This document shows positions 25,294 to 33,554 of a DNA stretch of 48,294 bases, piece after piece. Position 1 is the first letter of the stretch. Each line of letters opens with the position of its first letter. The notes under the pieces were generated by a model. The model made no database searches. It was given only the letters and a program-made list of their open reading frames with translations, and was not told where the DNA came from. The position numbers were made by a program, and so were the translations under genes. This DNA is from an uncultured Gammaproteobacteria bacterium (GTDB lineage: Bacteria; Pseudomonadota; Gammaproteobacteria; Pseudomonadales; Ketobacteraceae): assembly GCA_913063495.1 (NCBI GenBank), contig CAJXXT010000014.1, forward strand, positions 1 through 48,294. Direction: 5' to 3'.

Positions 25294-27801
25294 ATGAATC
25301 AACCGGATAAATCCCGTACGTTAAAGCACCTGACCATAGCCGTTGCTTTCATTGTTGTCGTGTTAATAGCCTTGCCTTATATGGTGAAATACGGGGCGAT
25401 TTATGGGTTAAAAAAAGCGGGTGCGACAACGGTTGTTATTGATGATATTGATCTTAATCTGTTTACGGGAGTGTTAGCCGTAAAGGGATTGCAGGTTGGA
25501 GAGGAGGGTAGGCCCGATTTACAGTTGTCTTATCTTCAAATAGACGTTGCTTATATGTCGTTATTTGAGAAACGCTTTCTATTGGAAGCAGTGCAGTTAG
25601 AGAGCATGTATTTGAATATACGTGAACAGCAAGGTCAGTTACATGTTGTTGTTCCTATCCCTGTTTCTGAGCCAGAAGAGGAAGCTGCTGCGGATGACAG
25701 TGCTGTTTCCTGGGGTGTTGGTTTAGGTGATGTCATATTGCGAGATGTGGTGCTCAATGTCGGTGTAAAAGGCGTGGCGTCAAATGTACGGATTAAAAAT
25801 TTGGACGTATCGACACTATACAGTTGGGCGCCTAGTGATAAGAGTGCTTTGTTACTAGAAGGAGAGGTTAATGGGGCACCGTTGAACATCAATGGAAGTA
25901 TTCAGCCATTCGCTGAAATGCCTGAATATAAAACACACCTGAAAATTGATGCGCTAAGCCTTTCTCCATTAACGCCGTTTTTGAAAGATTATATACAATC
26001 CTACGATGTGAATGTTTCACTTGATACTGACTTGCGTATTGTGATGACTAAAGAGGGGGCTATTGAGGTATCTCAAAAAGGCGAGCTTGATATTGATATT
26101 AGCAGTTTGGTTCATGAGGATGTTGAACTACAGAATTCACACGTTGGATGGGAAGGGGAGGTTCGTCTAGAGCTACTCGCAGATGCAGAGCCGTTGGTTA
26201 AAACAGATGGAAAGCTTACTAGTCGAGCATTAACTGCTGATTTTCCTGCATTTGAAATGGGTGTAAAACATCAGGGTGTGACATGGCAAGGCGCGGTTAG
26301 TATTGATACTGGAGATGTGGAAAATAGCATTCAAGCAACGGGAACGCTGGCGTTGTCGGAGCTAATGGTGGTTGATCATAAAGAATCGATAAGCCCTGTT
26401 GCACTGCAACGTTTTGCTCTGGATGGTGTGATGGTTGCAGGTTCGGATACGATTGCTTTGGGACAGGTTAATGTTCAGCGCTTAGCGCTACTTTCTACCC
26501 CGTCGTCCACAGTGCTGTCACTAAGCGATATTTCGGTTCAAAAAGTGCAACTCAAACAGAAAAATGATATTGCCATTGATAATGTTGTTTTAAATGGGCT
26601 AGCTGCAAACGTAACCGTTCTAGAAAACGGAGAGCTGGATGTTATAAATACGTATGTTGAATCGGTTAAAAAACGATTAGATTCTGGTGTAGAGAAAAAA
26701 GAAGCTGTTGATAGTGAGGGTGATAGCGAGGTTGATAGCGACGCGACAGAAACAGAGTCGCCCCTTCAGTTCTCATTTAACGAATTTCGTTTTGATGGCG
26801 AGAACAATATCAATTTTTCTGATCTTTCTGTTACTCCCTTTTATCGCGAAACTCTTCATATTGATACGGCAGTAGTTGGCCCTGTAAACAGCAAAGAGAA
26901 AAACGCGTTAACGTCTATGGATATAGCTTTGCGTATAGGTGAGTTCTCCACGGTGGTTTTAAAGGGAGCGCTAACACCATTACAAGCGAACGTTGAGGGG
27001 GAGCTGGATCTTGTCGTGAAAGGTGTTGAGTTAACCAAGGTGTCACCGTATGCGGAAAAAGCAATAGGGTATGCCATTGGTAGTGGACAGTTTAATTTAG
27101 ATACTGCGGTAGTTCTTGTGAATGGAAAAATGCAGGCCACCAATGATGTATTGTTAAAACAATTAGTGTTAACCCCCGTGAACGAAGAGCTTATCGCGAG
27201 TGTGTCGAAGCAATTCACAATGCCTATCGGGATTTCTCTTGGATTACTAAAAGATTCTGATGGAAGTATTGAACTGTCTGTTCCGTTGGAGGGTGATTTG
27301 AATGACCCCAGTGTGAATGTAGCCTATGTTGTCCGGCTTGCATTGGTGCAAGCTATTAAGAAAGGGTCGTTGAGTTATTTGAAATACGCCATTCAGCCTT
27401 ATGGCGCTATTTTGCTGGTAGGGGAAGTGGTCGGGGAAATGGTAATGACGGTAGATCTGGCCCCTTTGAGTTTTGTTGCGGGCAGTAGCGATATTGTTGA
27501 GAAAGACTTACAGTACTTGCCTAAGCTTGCGGCGATATTAAATAAGTTATCAGATAAGTCGGTCACGATGTGCCCTGTTGTTACGATAGCGGATGTTACG
27601 GTAGAAGATGGAGTGGCTGAAGGGACTCCTACAAAACAAGCTGAGCTAAAAATAAATGACGCCCTTAAAGCATTGGCCGCATCAAGGCTGGCTAAGATTA
27701 AAGCACTGTTGGTGGCCGATCATGGAATAGCACCAGAGCGGATTCTCTTTTGTCGTGCTCGGGTGGGTGAGGGAGATCCTCGAGTTGAGTTTGAATTGTA
27801 G
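25294..27801 (+). CDS. DUF748 / AsmA-like membrane-anchored protein
   Basis: An 835-residue protein with one N-terminal transmembrane segment (about 13-32, VAFIVVVLIALPYMV) and a long periplasmic part made of repetitive beta-rich AsmA-like blocks (DLNLFTGVLAVKGLQV, TSMDIALRIGEF). The end (VAGSSDIVEKDLQYLPKLAAILNKL ... RLAKIKALLVADHGIAPERILFC) matches the C-terminal pattern of DUF748 proteins, which resembles an OmpA-like module. AsmA-like proteins are increasingly viewed as lipid bridges or envelope-assembly factors; the exact job of DUF748 is not established. A Glu/Asp-rich stretch near 470-485 is low complexity. The ribosome site before ATG 25294 is weak. Confidence 0.8.
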   Translation: MNQPDKSRTLKHLTIAVAFIVVVLIALPYMVKYGAIYGLKKAGATTVVIDDIDLNLFTGVLAVKGLQVGEEGRPDLQLSYLQIDVAYMSLFEKRFLLEAVQLESMYLNIREQQGQLHVVVPIPVSEPEEEAAADDSAVSWGVGLGDVILRDVVLNVGVKGVASNVRIKNLDVSTLYSWAPSDKSALLLEGEVNGAPLNINGSIQPFAEMPEYKTHLKIDALSLSPLTPFLKDYIQSYDVNVSLDTDLRIVMTKEGAIEVSQKGELDIDISSLVHEDVELQNSHVGWEGEVRLELLADAEPLVKTDGKLTSRALTADFPAFEMGVKHQGVTWQGAVSIDTGDVENSIQATGTLALSELMVVDHKESISPVALQRFALDGVMVAGSDTIALGQVNVQRLALLSTPSSTVLSLSDISVQKVQLKQKNDIAIDNVVLNGLAANVTVLENGELDVINTYVESVKKRLDSGVEKKEAVDSEGDSEVDSDATETESPLQFSFNEFRFDGENNINFSDLSVTPFYRETLHIDTAVVGPVNSKEKNALTSMDIALRIGEFSTVVLKGALTPLQANVEGELDLVVKGVELTKVSPYAEKAIGYAIGSGQFNLDTAVVLVNGKMQATNDVLLKQLVLTPVNEELIASVSKQFTMPIGISLGLLKDSDGSIELSVPLEGDLNDPSVNVAYVVRLALVQAIKKGSLSYLKYAIQPYGAILLVGEVVGEMVMTVDLAPLSFVAGSSDIVEKDLQYLPKLAAILNKLSDKSVTMCPVVTIADVTVEDGVAEGTPTKQAELKINDALKALAASRLAKIKALLVADHGIAPERILFCRARVGEGDPRVEFEL

Positions 27802-27881
27802 ATTCTCTGTTGCGAACTGTGCTGGGCCATCTATGCTTTTAGCGTAGTTATCCATTTAATGGTTGTTGAGGGTTGTAGTCG

Positions 27882-28835
27882 TTGAAATTGTTGTTGCTTG
27901 CTTCTGATGTGTCAAAGCAGCATATTGGCGCTGTTTTTCAGCATCTAGAAGCGCTCCATGAGTTACGTATCGAGTGGTTAAACGGCGCCCGCCAAGGGCA
28001 ATTGTCATCAGTGATAGATGGGTTGCCGATCACACAGTTTGACCGTGTATTAGTGTGGTTACCGTTTAAGCGGCTTTATTCTCAGATTCCTGCGTTACGT
28101 AAGTTGTCCAAGCTGATTGTATTTGACCCGATACTACATGAGCTGGCGTCAATTGAAGGGGAGGCATTACATCGGCACGTCAAGCTATGTAAAGCGCTGC
28201 CGTGGGCTCGTTTTGTGGTTTGTGGACAAAAGCGTCAGCGTTGGCTTAGAAAGCAAGGGGTGGACGTGCTGTGGTTGCCGCCTTTTATGGGGCAGCTATC
28301 TGTCGAAGAAACGACTACAACGAAAACCAATAGCGTGTGTTTTTTAGGTGACCCCGAGTCGCCAGAATATAAGCAGCACAAAGAGATGCTTTATGATATT
28401 CGTCGAGAGTTAAAGGTTCATATTGTCGACAGTAGTGCCGGTCTGGCTGATAGGTTAGATTTGCTAGACAGTAGCCTAATGTGTTTTGTTTGTGATTCTC
28501 CGTTTGGGGGGCTGCGGAGGCAGACATTGGAGGCTTTTGCAGCGGGTTGTGTCGTGTTACTTTGGCCGACTGATAACGATGAGTGTGATGACCTAGGTCT
28601 CAAGGATATGGAAAATGTAGCGCTTGTTGATTCTAAAGAGGCGCTGGTGGCAAAAGTGAATTTCTTGCAGCGACATAAGGACCAGACGTTGCGCATTGCA
28701 AATTCTGGCCGTTCGTGGCTGGCAACACTGGAGTTACAAGCTAGCAAGTATTTGGATGTGATTATTGCGCCGCCCTTCGGTGAGTATACGGGGGATAATG
28801 CCTGGAGTGGCCTTAAGTATTTGTTTTATCGATAA
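27882..28835 (+). CDS. Glycosyltransferase-like protein
   Basis: A 317-residue protein without signal peptide or membrane helix. The C-terminal half has the look of a GT-B glycosyltransferase of the CgeB / Glyco_trans_1_2 kind: VCFLGDPES, the VDSSAGLADRLDLLDSS stretch and LEAFAAGCVVLLWP, followed by a spacer of helices. The N-terminal half (LLLASDVSKQHIGAVFQHLEAL ... FDRVLVWLPF) fits a Rossmann-like first domain. I cannot name donor or acceptor. The start is TTG 27882 with GAGGG (27868-27872) 9 nt upstream; no earlier ATG is in frame. It stands 80 nt after the DUF748 gene and may be co-transcribed with it. Confidence 0.55.
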   Translation: MKLLLLASDVSKQHIGAVFQHLEALHELRIEWLNGARQGQLSSVIDGLPITQFDRVLVWLPFKRLYSQIPALRKLSKLIVFDPILHELASIEGEALHRHVKLCKALPWARFVVCGQKRQRWLRKQGVDVLWLPPFMGQLSVEETTTTKTNSVCFLGDPESPEYKQHKEMLYDIRRELKVHIVDSSAGLADRLDLLDSSLMCFVCDSPFGGLRRQTLEAFAAGCVVLLWPTDNDECDDLGLKDMENVALVDSKEALVAKVNFLQRHKDQTLRIANSGRSWLATLELQASKYLDVIIAPPFGEYTGDNAWSGLKYLFYR

Positions 28836-28855
28836 AGCATGGATGTGATATTTCT

Positions 28856-28884
28856 TTGACATTTGTTGAAGCTTCATCAAAAAT
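28856..28884 (+). promoter_or_regulatory. Putative tetR promoter with palindromic operator
   Basis: TTGACA (28856-28861) is a consensus -35. The perfect palindrome TGAAGCTTCA (28867-28876), with an additional G/C pair one base further out, occupies the spacer. The matching -10 (around AAAAAT, 28879-28884) is poor. An operator between -35 and -10 is typical of TetR self-repression. Confidence 0.4.
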
Positions 28885-28917
28885 GACGTCTCATTCTGTT
28901 CTAAGGCTTGTGTTGTT

Positions 28918-29529
28918 ATGGTTAACGTTGCCAGTGTTGAAAAAGTAGCTCGCCGTAAGGAAGAAATACTTCAAGCAGCAATCACAATATTCTCTGAAAA
29001 GGGGTATTATTCGGCGAGTATTGCTGATATTGCGAACCTATTAAAAATTGGTCATGGAACAATTTATCGCTATTACAAAAACAAGCAGACAATATTTGAT
29101 GTGGTAGTGAATAGTATTTTGCAGAAATTGGCGACAGTGGTGCAGGATGAGCCTCCAGTGTCAAACAGTCTGCAAGAATATAAAGAGCAAATTATTAGAA
29201 TTTCTGATCGGCTTATTAGTATCTTTCAAGCGGATCAACGAATTGCTCGAATAGCACTGTATGAGACGCCAGAAGGAAGTAACGATACCGCCAATCATGT
29301 ATCGGCATCCTTTTTATTGTTTTCGAAATTCATTCAGGAATATATGAAAAACGGTGTTAACAAAGGTTTTTTGAGATCGAATATGGATCAAGAGATAGCC
29401 GCACGCATTGTGACATCCATGATTTTTGAAACGATTAAAGCAGCATCGATGGAAGGCAGTGATGAAGTGTTGGTGGGTCGTTGGAGGGATGAAATTATTC
29501 AAATAATGATTGGTGGTTTAGGCGTTTGA
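28918..29529 (+). CDS. TetR/AcrR-family transcriptional regulator
   Basis: A 203-residue repressor-type protein. Residues 10-58 are the TetR helix-turn-helix (RRKEEILQAAITIFSEKGYYSASIADIANLL, then GHGTIYRYYKNKQTIFD); the rest is a helical ligand-binding and dimerisation domain. A palindrome in the upstream gap is a candidate self-operator. Target and ligand are unknown; possible targets are its own gene and neighbours. Its last 31 bases overlap the 3' end of the facing DUF4123 gene. Confidence 0.92.
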   Translation: MVNVASVEKVARRKEEILQAAITIFSEKGYYSASIADIANLLKIGHGTIYRYYKNKQTIFDVVVNSILQKLATVVQDEPPVSNSLQEYKEQIIRISDRLISIFQADQRIARIALYETPEGSNDTANHVSASFLLFSKFIQEYMKNGVNKGFLRSNMDQEIAARIVTSMIFETIKAASMEGSDEVLVGRWRDEIIQIMIGGLGV

Positions 29530-30389
29530 TTCCAGGTGTCTTTCTGAGGTATGTTTTCTCTTAAATAGTGTATTTTCTCCATATATGAGAGCTCGGGTGT
29601 CAGGAGGTAATGTTGAGTTTCTTCTGAGGATAATGTCGCCGGACCTCGCTCTAGCCACAAGCGTAAAAATGTAAGAATACTATGTTGTTGATTGAAATTG
29701 CTCTTTAGTGCGATGCATACACCTTGCTGAATGGCAGCATCAAGACTTCGACAAGAAAATTTTTCCATAAGCTGAGGGGATTTATCCCATAGTATTAACT
29801 CGCAACGCTTGCTGATAGCCTTAACGTATAATGAATAGCCCTGATTGTTTTGTGTCGCACTGAACGAATTTCTTTCGCTTGTTGCGGGGGTATATTTGAT
29901 CCATTGGTTATTTTCATTTTGAAAATAGAGAGAATAACATGGCATCAGAGAATTGATTGTTTTTTGTGAGTTTTGATCACTGATTATCGAGCACAAAATT
30001 TTAGGGTCATAGATGCGGAATAGAGTGTTGTTTGTCGCGTCATTTGGGTTGGGGAAAATAATACTTTGCCAGTGTTTCAGCGCTTCATCTAGAGAGTGTT
30101 CTGAAAAATAAAAAACCCCCCATTGTTTGCCATAAGTGAAAAACCATTCAATGAATTTTGGTGCATCGGTTGATACTTTTACTAAATATGGGGAGCAGTG
30201 TACATGTTCTTCTAGATGGGTATTTAGAAACAGGGGGTAATATTCTGGTGCGTCATCTAGTAGGAAATAGGTGCTGCTAAGCTCGCTATGTAGGTTGCTG
30301 TCAAAAAGTAAATAAAGGTGTAAATTAGGGAGGTGCTGGCGATCATTTTCTAGATGAAAGCTCAGCTTCTCCAGGGTGTTAATGTGCAT
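29499..30389 (-). CDS. DUF4123-like protein (type VI secretion adaptor-like)
   Basis: A 296-residue cytoplasmic protein. Residues about 22-150 match my memory of the DUF4123 consensus: YLLFDSNLH near the start, CSPYLVKV, a WGVFYFSEHSLDEALKHWQSIIF block and FRIYDPKIL. DUF4123 proteins (Tap-1/TEC) load effectors onto VgrG spikes of the type VI secretion system. The second half has no recognised domain. It starts 3 nt after the sigma-like gene stop, so translation is probably coupled. Normally vgrG and effector genes lie beside such adaptors; none is here. So it may serve a distant VgrG or have been adapted to another role. It overlaps the tetR 3' end by 31 bases. Confidence 0.65.
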   Translation of the reverse strand: MHINTLEKLSFHLENDRQHLPNLHLYLLFDSNLHSELSSTYFLLDDAPEYYPLFLNTHLEEHVHCSPYLVKVSTDAPKFIEWFFTYGKQWGVFYFSEHSLDEALKHWQSIIFPNPNDATNNTLFRIYDPKILCSIISDQNSQKTINSLMPCYSLYFQNENNQWIKYTPATSERNSFSATQNNQGYSLYVKAISKRCELILWDKSPQLMEKFSCRSLDAAIQQGVCIALKSNFNQQHSILTFLRLWLERGPATLSSEETQHYLLTPELSYMEKIHYLRENIPQKDTWNQTPKPPIII

Positions 30390-30392
30390 TAT

Positions 30393-31139
30393 TTATCTGC
30401 GGCGCATGCAATGTTGAATATCTTTTTGTAAGTGGCTGGGGACAAGATCCATCATTACCTTACGGGCATTAAGTAACATGATGCGAACATTAGTAGCGCT
30501 GTGCCCTGTTTTTTCAGCTATCTCGTTAGTCGTTAAGCCGTCGCAAATAGTGTAGCGCAGATGTTTGAATTGCAGAGGGGTTAAGTATGAGCGAATAACT
30601 TCCATCCTAAGAGATAGCTCAGCATCGTCATGGCTTTGTTGTTGTTCAACTTCACTCCAAAAAGGCGTGCTGCTTTCTGCGGCAAAAAAAGCAGCAGCTT
30701 GAGGTTCGCGATTGGTGTGATGTGGCTCTTCAGAGGTTTCTGTCCAGTCGTCACTGTCGATAGGGTCGGTTGCCGAATTTAGAGTGACATACGCCGGGTA
30801 TTCTTTGATGAGAGCATCAACCATGCGTGTTGTAGAAATCATTTTTAGTGTTCCTAACATTATTTGATTTCTACGTTCGCCAACGGCATTGATGTTTTTC
30901 TCGTGGGCACGCGTTAATGGGCGGTAACCTACGTCGCAAAATAACCCCATTAAGGAGTCACGAGTATCTGAAGGAAGGTGTTGGATACCAATTTTCTTAA
31001 TGAGGCCAGAGCAATAGCGATTGAAGTTGGCTGCAATAAAAACGTAAATATCAAGAGATTCCCACTCATCTTTACTTAATGTGGAAAGGTCTCTGTATTG
31101 GTTTATGTTGCCGTTCTTTATGCTGTTGCTCAGTGTCAT
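30393..31139 (-). CDS. Sigma-70-family (ECF-like) sigma factor-like protein
   Basis: A 248-residue protein. The C-terminal residues about 180-235 read as sigma region 4: LTPLQFKHLRYTICDGLTTNEIAEKTGHSATNVRIMLLNARKVM, a helix-turn-helix that binds -35 elements. The middle (RRNQIMLGTLKMISTTRMVDALIKEYP) resembles region 2 helices, but the N-terminal part is divergent and there is a polar insert of about 50 residues between the regions. It could therefore be an ECF sigma factor or only a region-4-type DNA-binding regulator. AAGGATAAG precedes ATG 31139. It leads a two-gene operon with the DUF4123 gene; no anti-sigma factor is evident. Confidence 0.6.
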   Translation of the reverse strand: MTLSNSIKNGNINQYRDLSTLSKDEWESLDIYVFIAANFNRYCSGLIKKIGIQHLPSDTRDSLMGLFCDVGYRPLTRAHEKNINAVGERRNQIMLGTLKMISTTRMVDALIKEYPAYVTLNSATDPIDSDDWTETSEEPHHTNREPQAAAFFAAESSTPFWSEVEQQQSHDDAELSLRMEVIRSYLTPLQFKHLRYTICDGLTTNEIAEKTGHSATNVRIMLLNARKVMMDLVPSHLQKDIQHCMRRR

Positions 31140-31165
31140 TATCTTATCCTTGTGTCGGCATCGCT

Positions 31166-31189
31166 GTTAAAAACGCCCGTGTTTTTAAC
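31166..31189 (-). promoter_or_regulatory. Hairpin in the leader of the sigma-like gene
   Basis: GTTAAAAAC (31166-31174) and GTTTTTAAC (31181-31189) are perfect complements around a 6-nt GC-rich spacer. It ends 26 bases before the sigma-like start codon, just upstream of the AAGGATAAG ribosome site. It may be an operator or an mRNA structure controlling translation. Confidence 0.5.
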
Positions 31190-31349
31190 GTTGTATTGAT
31201 TTATTAGCGAAGCGTGTAAATGAATTACATATTCCATTTGGTTACTAATATGACGCGTACAATAACAGCCTGATAGGGCTATATCAACACGGGCTTCTCA
31301 AATTGAGCAATATCTCACACAATAAAAATTAGTTAGGGCGAATGTCTTA

Positions 31350-31420
31350 CAAAGATTGTAAAAAACATGCATTTATTTGTTTTATTAAAAATATTTATAT
31401 TCTTTTTAATAAAATCTTTG
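31350..31420. repeat. Nested AT-rich palindrome
   Basis: An inner perfect 12-bp inverted repeat (arms TTTTATTAAAAA 31380-31391 and TTTTTAATAAAA 31403-31414, 11-nt spacer) sits inside an outer perfect 8-bp pair CAAAGATT (31350-31357) and AATCTTTG (31413-31420). The arms share two bases, so the two structures may be alternatives. Confidence 0.6.
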
Positions 31421-31468
31421 TGTTGTTGATGTCTGCTTAGCGTTGCTTACTTGTTTGTTTTTTTTGGG

Positions 31469-31486
31469 TGTGCAAGAAGTTGCACA
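31469..31486 (-). terminator. 3'-end hairpin of the secreted-protein gene
   Basis: TGTGCAA and TTGCACA form a perfect 7-bp stem with a 4-nt loop, 4 bases after the stop codon of the minus-strand gene. On that strand it is followed by A residues, not T, so it is not a classical intrinsic terminator; it may stabilise the mRNA end. Confidence 0.4.
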
Positions 31487-31490
31487 TTCG

Positions 31491-32603
31491 TTACGTTTTT
31501 GTGTAGCGTCGAAGGCTTCGTAGGTGTCGGATTATTTTTTCAACTGAAGATACCTCGAGATCTTTTGTTACGTGTATGTTTGAAAGAGATTGAAGGTAAC
31601 GTTGTTGGAACAGTTTGCTTAGCGGTGTGCAGCTATCTAAGTGTTGGAGGATTATGCTAGCCAGTAAATAGTCGTTCGGTTCATTGATGGTTAATGAATC
31701 TAATTGCTTGATGAATTGTACGTTTTCTAAGGAAAAAAAGGTGTTTAGACTGTTGATTGTAGTTTCGAGTGGGTAGTTGCATTTGTCCTGATTTAATCCG
31801 ACCTTGGCGTTATAGAATTTGGTGAATTGTTGGTAAAAAATAATGCGTTGGTTTTGTTGTGCCAGATGGTGTGGGCTGAATCCATTAATGTTAGAAATTA
31901 ATCGGGTTTCCTCGCCTTGTTTAAGGGCGCCTCCCAATGTTTCTAGCAAGGCTATTTCTAAATTTTTTTGTTGATGTAATTGGGGCGGAGATTGTGCAAG
32001 CTGTTTGATGAGAAAACGTTTCATCTCAGTGGATTTTTTAAGGGAGACGTCCCTTGTTAGTGTTAAATAGTAAATATACGCGGCATTCCACTGCAGGCTG
32101 TCATTAAACGGCTTGTTGTTGAGGGAGCTGGTTATGAGGGAAGCCGAGCTCATAGTTTTATATTTTATGGCGTTTAGGGATATCTCTTCTTGGGCAAGTT
32201 GTTTTGCAACTGTGTTGGAAAGAACATCATCTAGAATGTTAGGTGTATTTTTTCTATTTTTAATGATGGAGGAAAGTTTTTTTAATGCTGTGGGGAGTGA
32301 CTCTCTCAAGGAGGCGTTTGTTTTTCCGAGTTCAATCATTGTTGTATTAAATAGTTCTTTTTTATTCAAAAAATAGGATTCAAACCCTATTTCAATGAGT
32401 ATGTTTTCTTTTTCATCGCTTGCTTTTAGTGGTTGTATTATATCGAATGTTTTTTCTAAGAAGCAGATAGGTGTGAGGGTGTTGTTACATAGCGTTACAT
32501 TGCTGTTCGTGTTGTTCGTGTTGTTAGCAAGTGCTGAGCTTGTGGAGGCTGTGGATAGTACTGCTAGCCAGAGTGTTACTCTAAATATGTGTGTAAATGC
32601 CAT
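31491..32603 (-). CDS. Secreted protein of unknown function
   Basis: A 370-residue protein that I do not recognise. The N-terminus is a good Sec signal peptide (IFRVTLWLAVLSTASTSSALA, cleavage likely before NNTNNTN), followed by an Asn/Thr-rich stretch. The mature part is mostly predicted helix, with Leu-rich segments such as LKKLSSIIKNRKNTPNILDDVLSNTVAKQL by eye, and only a few cysteines (two close together near residues 38 and 47, and later C residues), which might form disulfides in the periplasm. It starts 35 bases after the SprT-like gene and may be in one transcript with it. A substrate or partner of that peptidase is possible but unsupported. Confidence 0.6.
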   Translation of the reverse strand: MAFTHIFRVTLWLAVLSTASTSSALANNTNNTNSNVTLCNNTLTPICFLEKTFDIIQPLKASDEKENILIEIGFESYFLNKKELFNTTMIELGKTNASLRESLPTALKKLSSIIKNRKNTPNILDDVLSNTVAKQLAQEEISLNAIKYKTMSSASLITSSLNNKPFNDSLQWNAAYIYYLTLTRDVSLKKSTEMKRFLIKQLAQSPPQLHQQKNLEIALLETLGGALKQGEETRLISNINGFSPHHLAQQNQRIIFYQQFTKFYNAKVGLNQDKCNYPLETTINSLNTFFSLENVQFIKQLDSLTINEPNDYLLASIILQHLDSCTPLSKLFQQRYLQSLSNIHVTKDLEVSSVEKIIRHLRSLRRYTKT

Positions 32604-32638
32604 TGTGGTATTTCATCACGTTAATGAATAAAAAAACG

Positions 32639-33346
32639 CTAAAGAGTGGGGAAGCCTTCTTTTGATAACCAAGCAAGAGCCTTGCTTTTAAAGGGGGCTT
32701 TTTCTTCGTATTCCATGAATAGCGGTGAGTGAGGCTCTGACTCCGATGATTCAATGATTTGGTGGCAGCACTCATGATAAATTAAGTAACGTAAAACAAA
32801 CATAGGGGCGCCGCGACGATGAAGATGAGGGTGGATTGCAATAATTTGAGTGTCAGGGTAATAGCAGGCGGCAGGTGCCATCATCTCAGTGATGAAATGG
32901 TCGTTATAGGCTTTGGCATAACCCTGCCAGTTTTTGTGTTGCCGCTTTAGTATATGGCATACCAGTAGCTCTGAGTCGGGGTGACCTTTATCTGCAAAAG
33001 GGGTGAGCAAAGCGAGGGCTTTGTCTATTTGGCCTTGTTGAATGGCTAATTTTGCCTGTTCAAAGATAAGCTCTTCAGTTGACCCGTTTAAGGTATAGCA
33101 GGGGCTTCCTTTATTAATTGAAATCATTCCTTTAGGCACTTGCCACACTATTGAACCCGTAATTTTTCCTTGGAAAAAACGTTGATTAATAATGTTGAAG
33201 GAATTAGTTAGTGCTTGGGAGGATAGGCATGAGTCGGTTGATAAGCTGGGCGTGCTTTCGCTGTTATCTTGGCCTAAAGATATTGTAGGGCCTTGAACAT
33301 TTTCATCTGAAACGTTCTCAAGGTTAATGCATGCCGTATTGTTCAT
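32639..33346 (-). CDS. SprT-like zinc metallopeptidase with inserted helical repeat
   Basis: A 235-residue protein with a zinc-protease signature near the C-terminus: H191-E192-C-C-H195 with a third histidine H206 (EPHSPLF), followed by PFKSKALAWL as in SprT/YgjP-type M48 relatives. The stretch FNIINQRFFQGKITGSIVWQ near 50-70 matches the first part of SprT-like domains (N-x-x-x-F-x-G-x-I ... W). Between them about 70 residues look like a TPR/Sel1 unit (EQAKLAIQQGQIDKALALL). No signal peptide is visible. ATG 33346 with AGG 7 nt upstream is preferred over TTG 33433. It precedes the secreted-protein gene by 35 nt. Confidence 0.65.
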   Translation of the reverse strand: MNNTACINLENVSDENVQGPTISLGQDNSESTPSLSTDSCLSSQALTNSFNIINQRFFQGKITGSIVWQVPKGMISINKGSPCYTLNGSTEELIFEQAKLAIQQGQIDKALALLTPFADKGHPDSELLVCHILKRQHKNWQGYAKAYNDHFITEMMAPAACYYPDTQIIAIHPHLHRRGAPMFVLRYLIYHECCHQIIESSESEPHSPLFMEYEEKAPFKSKALAWLSKEGFPTL

Positions 33347-33554
33347 TCGAAACCTATCCGTTGGTTCTCTGAAATGGTGCGTTAATTGTTCTATAAGTGA
33401 ACGAAACGGGAGTCTAATGCAAGTGCGGTTCAAAACAAGTGAAATAATACCATTTCAGAGGCCAAATCTGGCTTTTTGAGTAGAAAGGGACAATGTCCTA
33501 CAAAGGTGACGGGGTATCTCTAGATTGACTGTTGCGTCATCTTTGTTGGGCTGT

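Larger units (their letters stand above)
31140..31490. other. AT-rich intergenic region with several inverted repeats
   Basis: A 351-base gap upstream of the sigma-like gene and downstream of the secreted-protein gene. It holds three perfect inverted repeats listed separately (31166-31189, 31350-31420, 31469-31486). No ORF longer than a few dozen codons with a ribosome site is convincing. It must contain the promoter of the sigma-DUF4123 operon and could encode a small RNA; that is inference. Confidence 0.55.

Noticed and set aside
33488..33498. GGACA-A-TGTCC short dyad between the potassium channel and the SprT-like gene
   Set aside because: Only 5-bp arms, with nothing around it to support a role.
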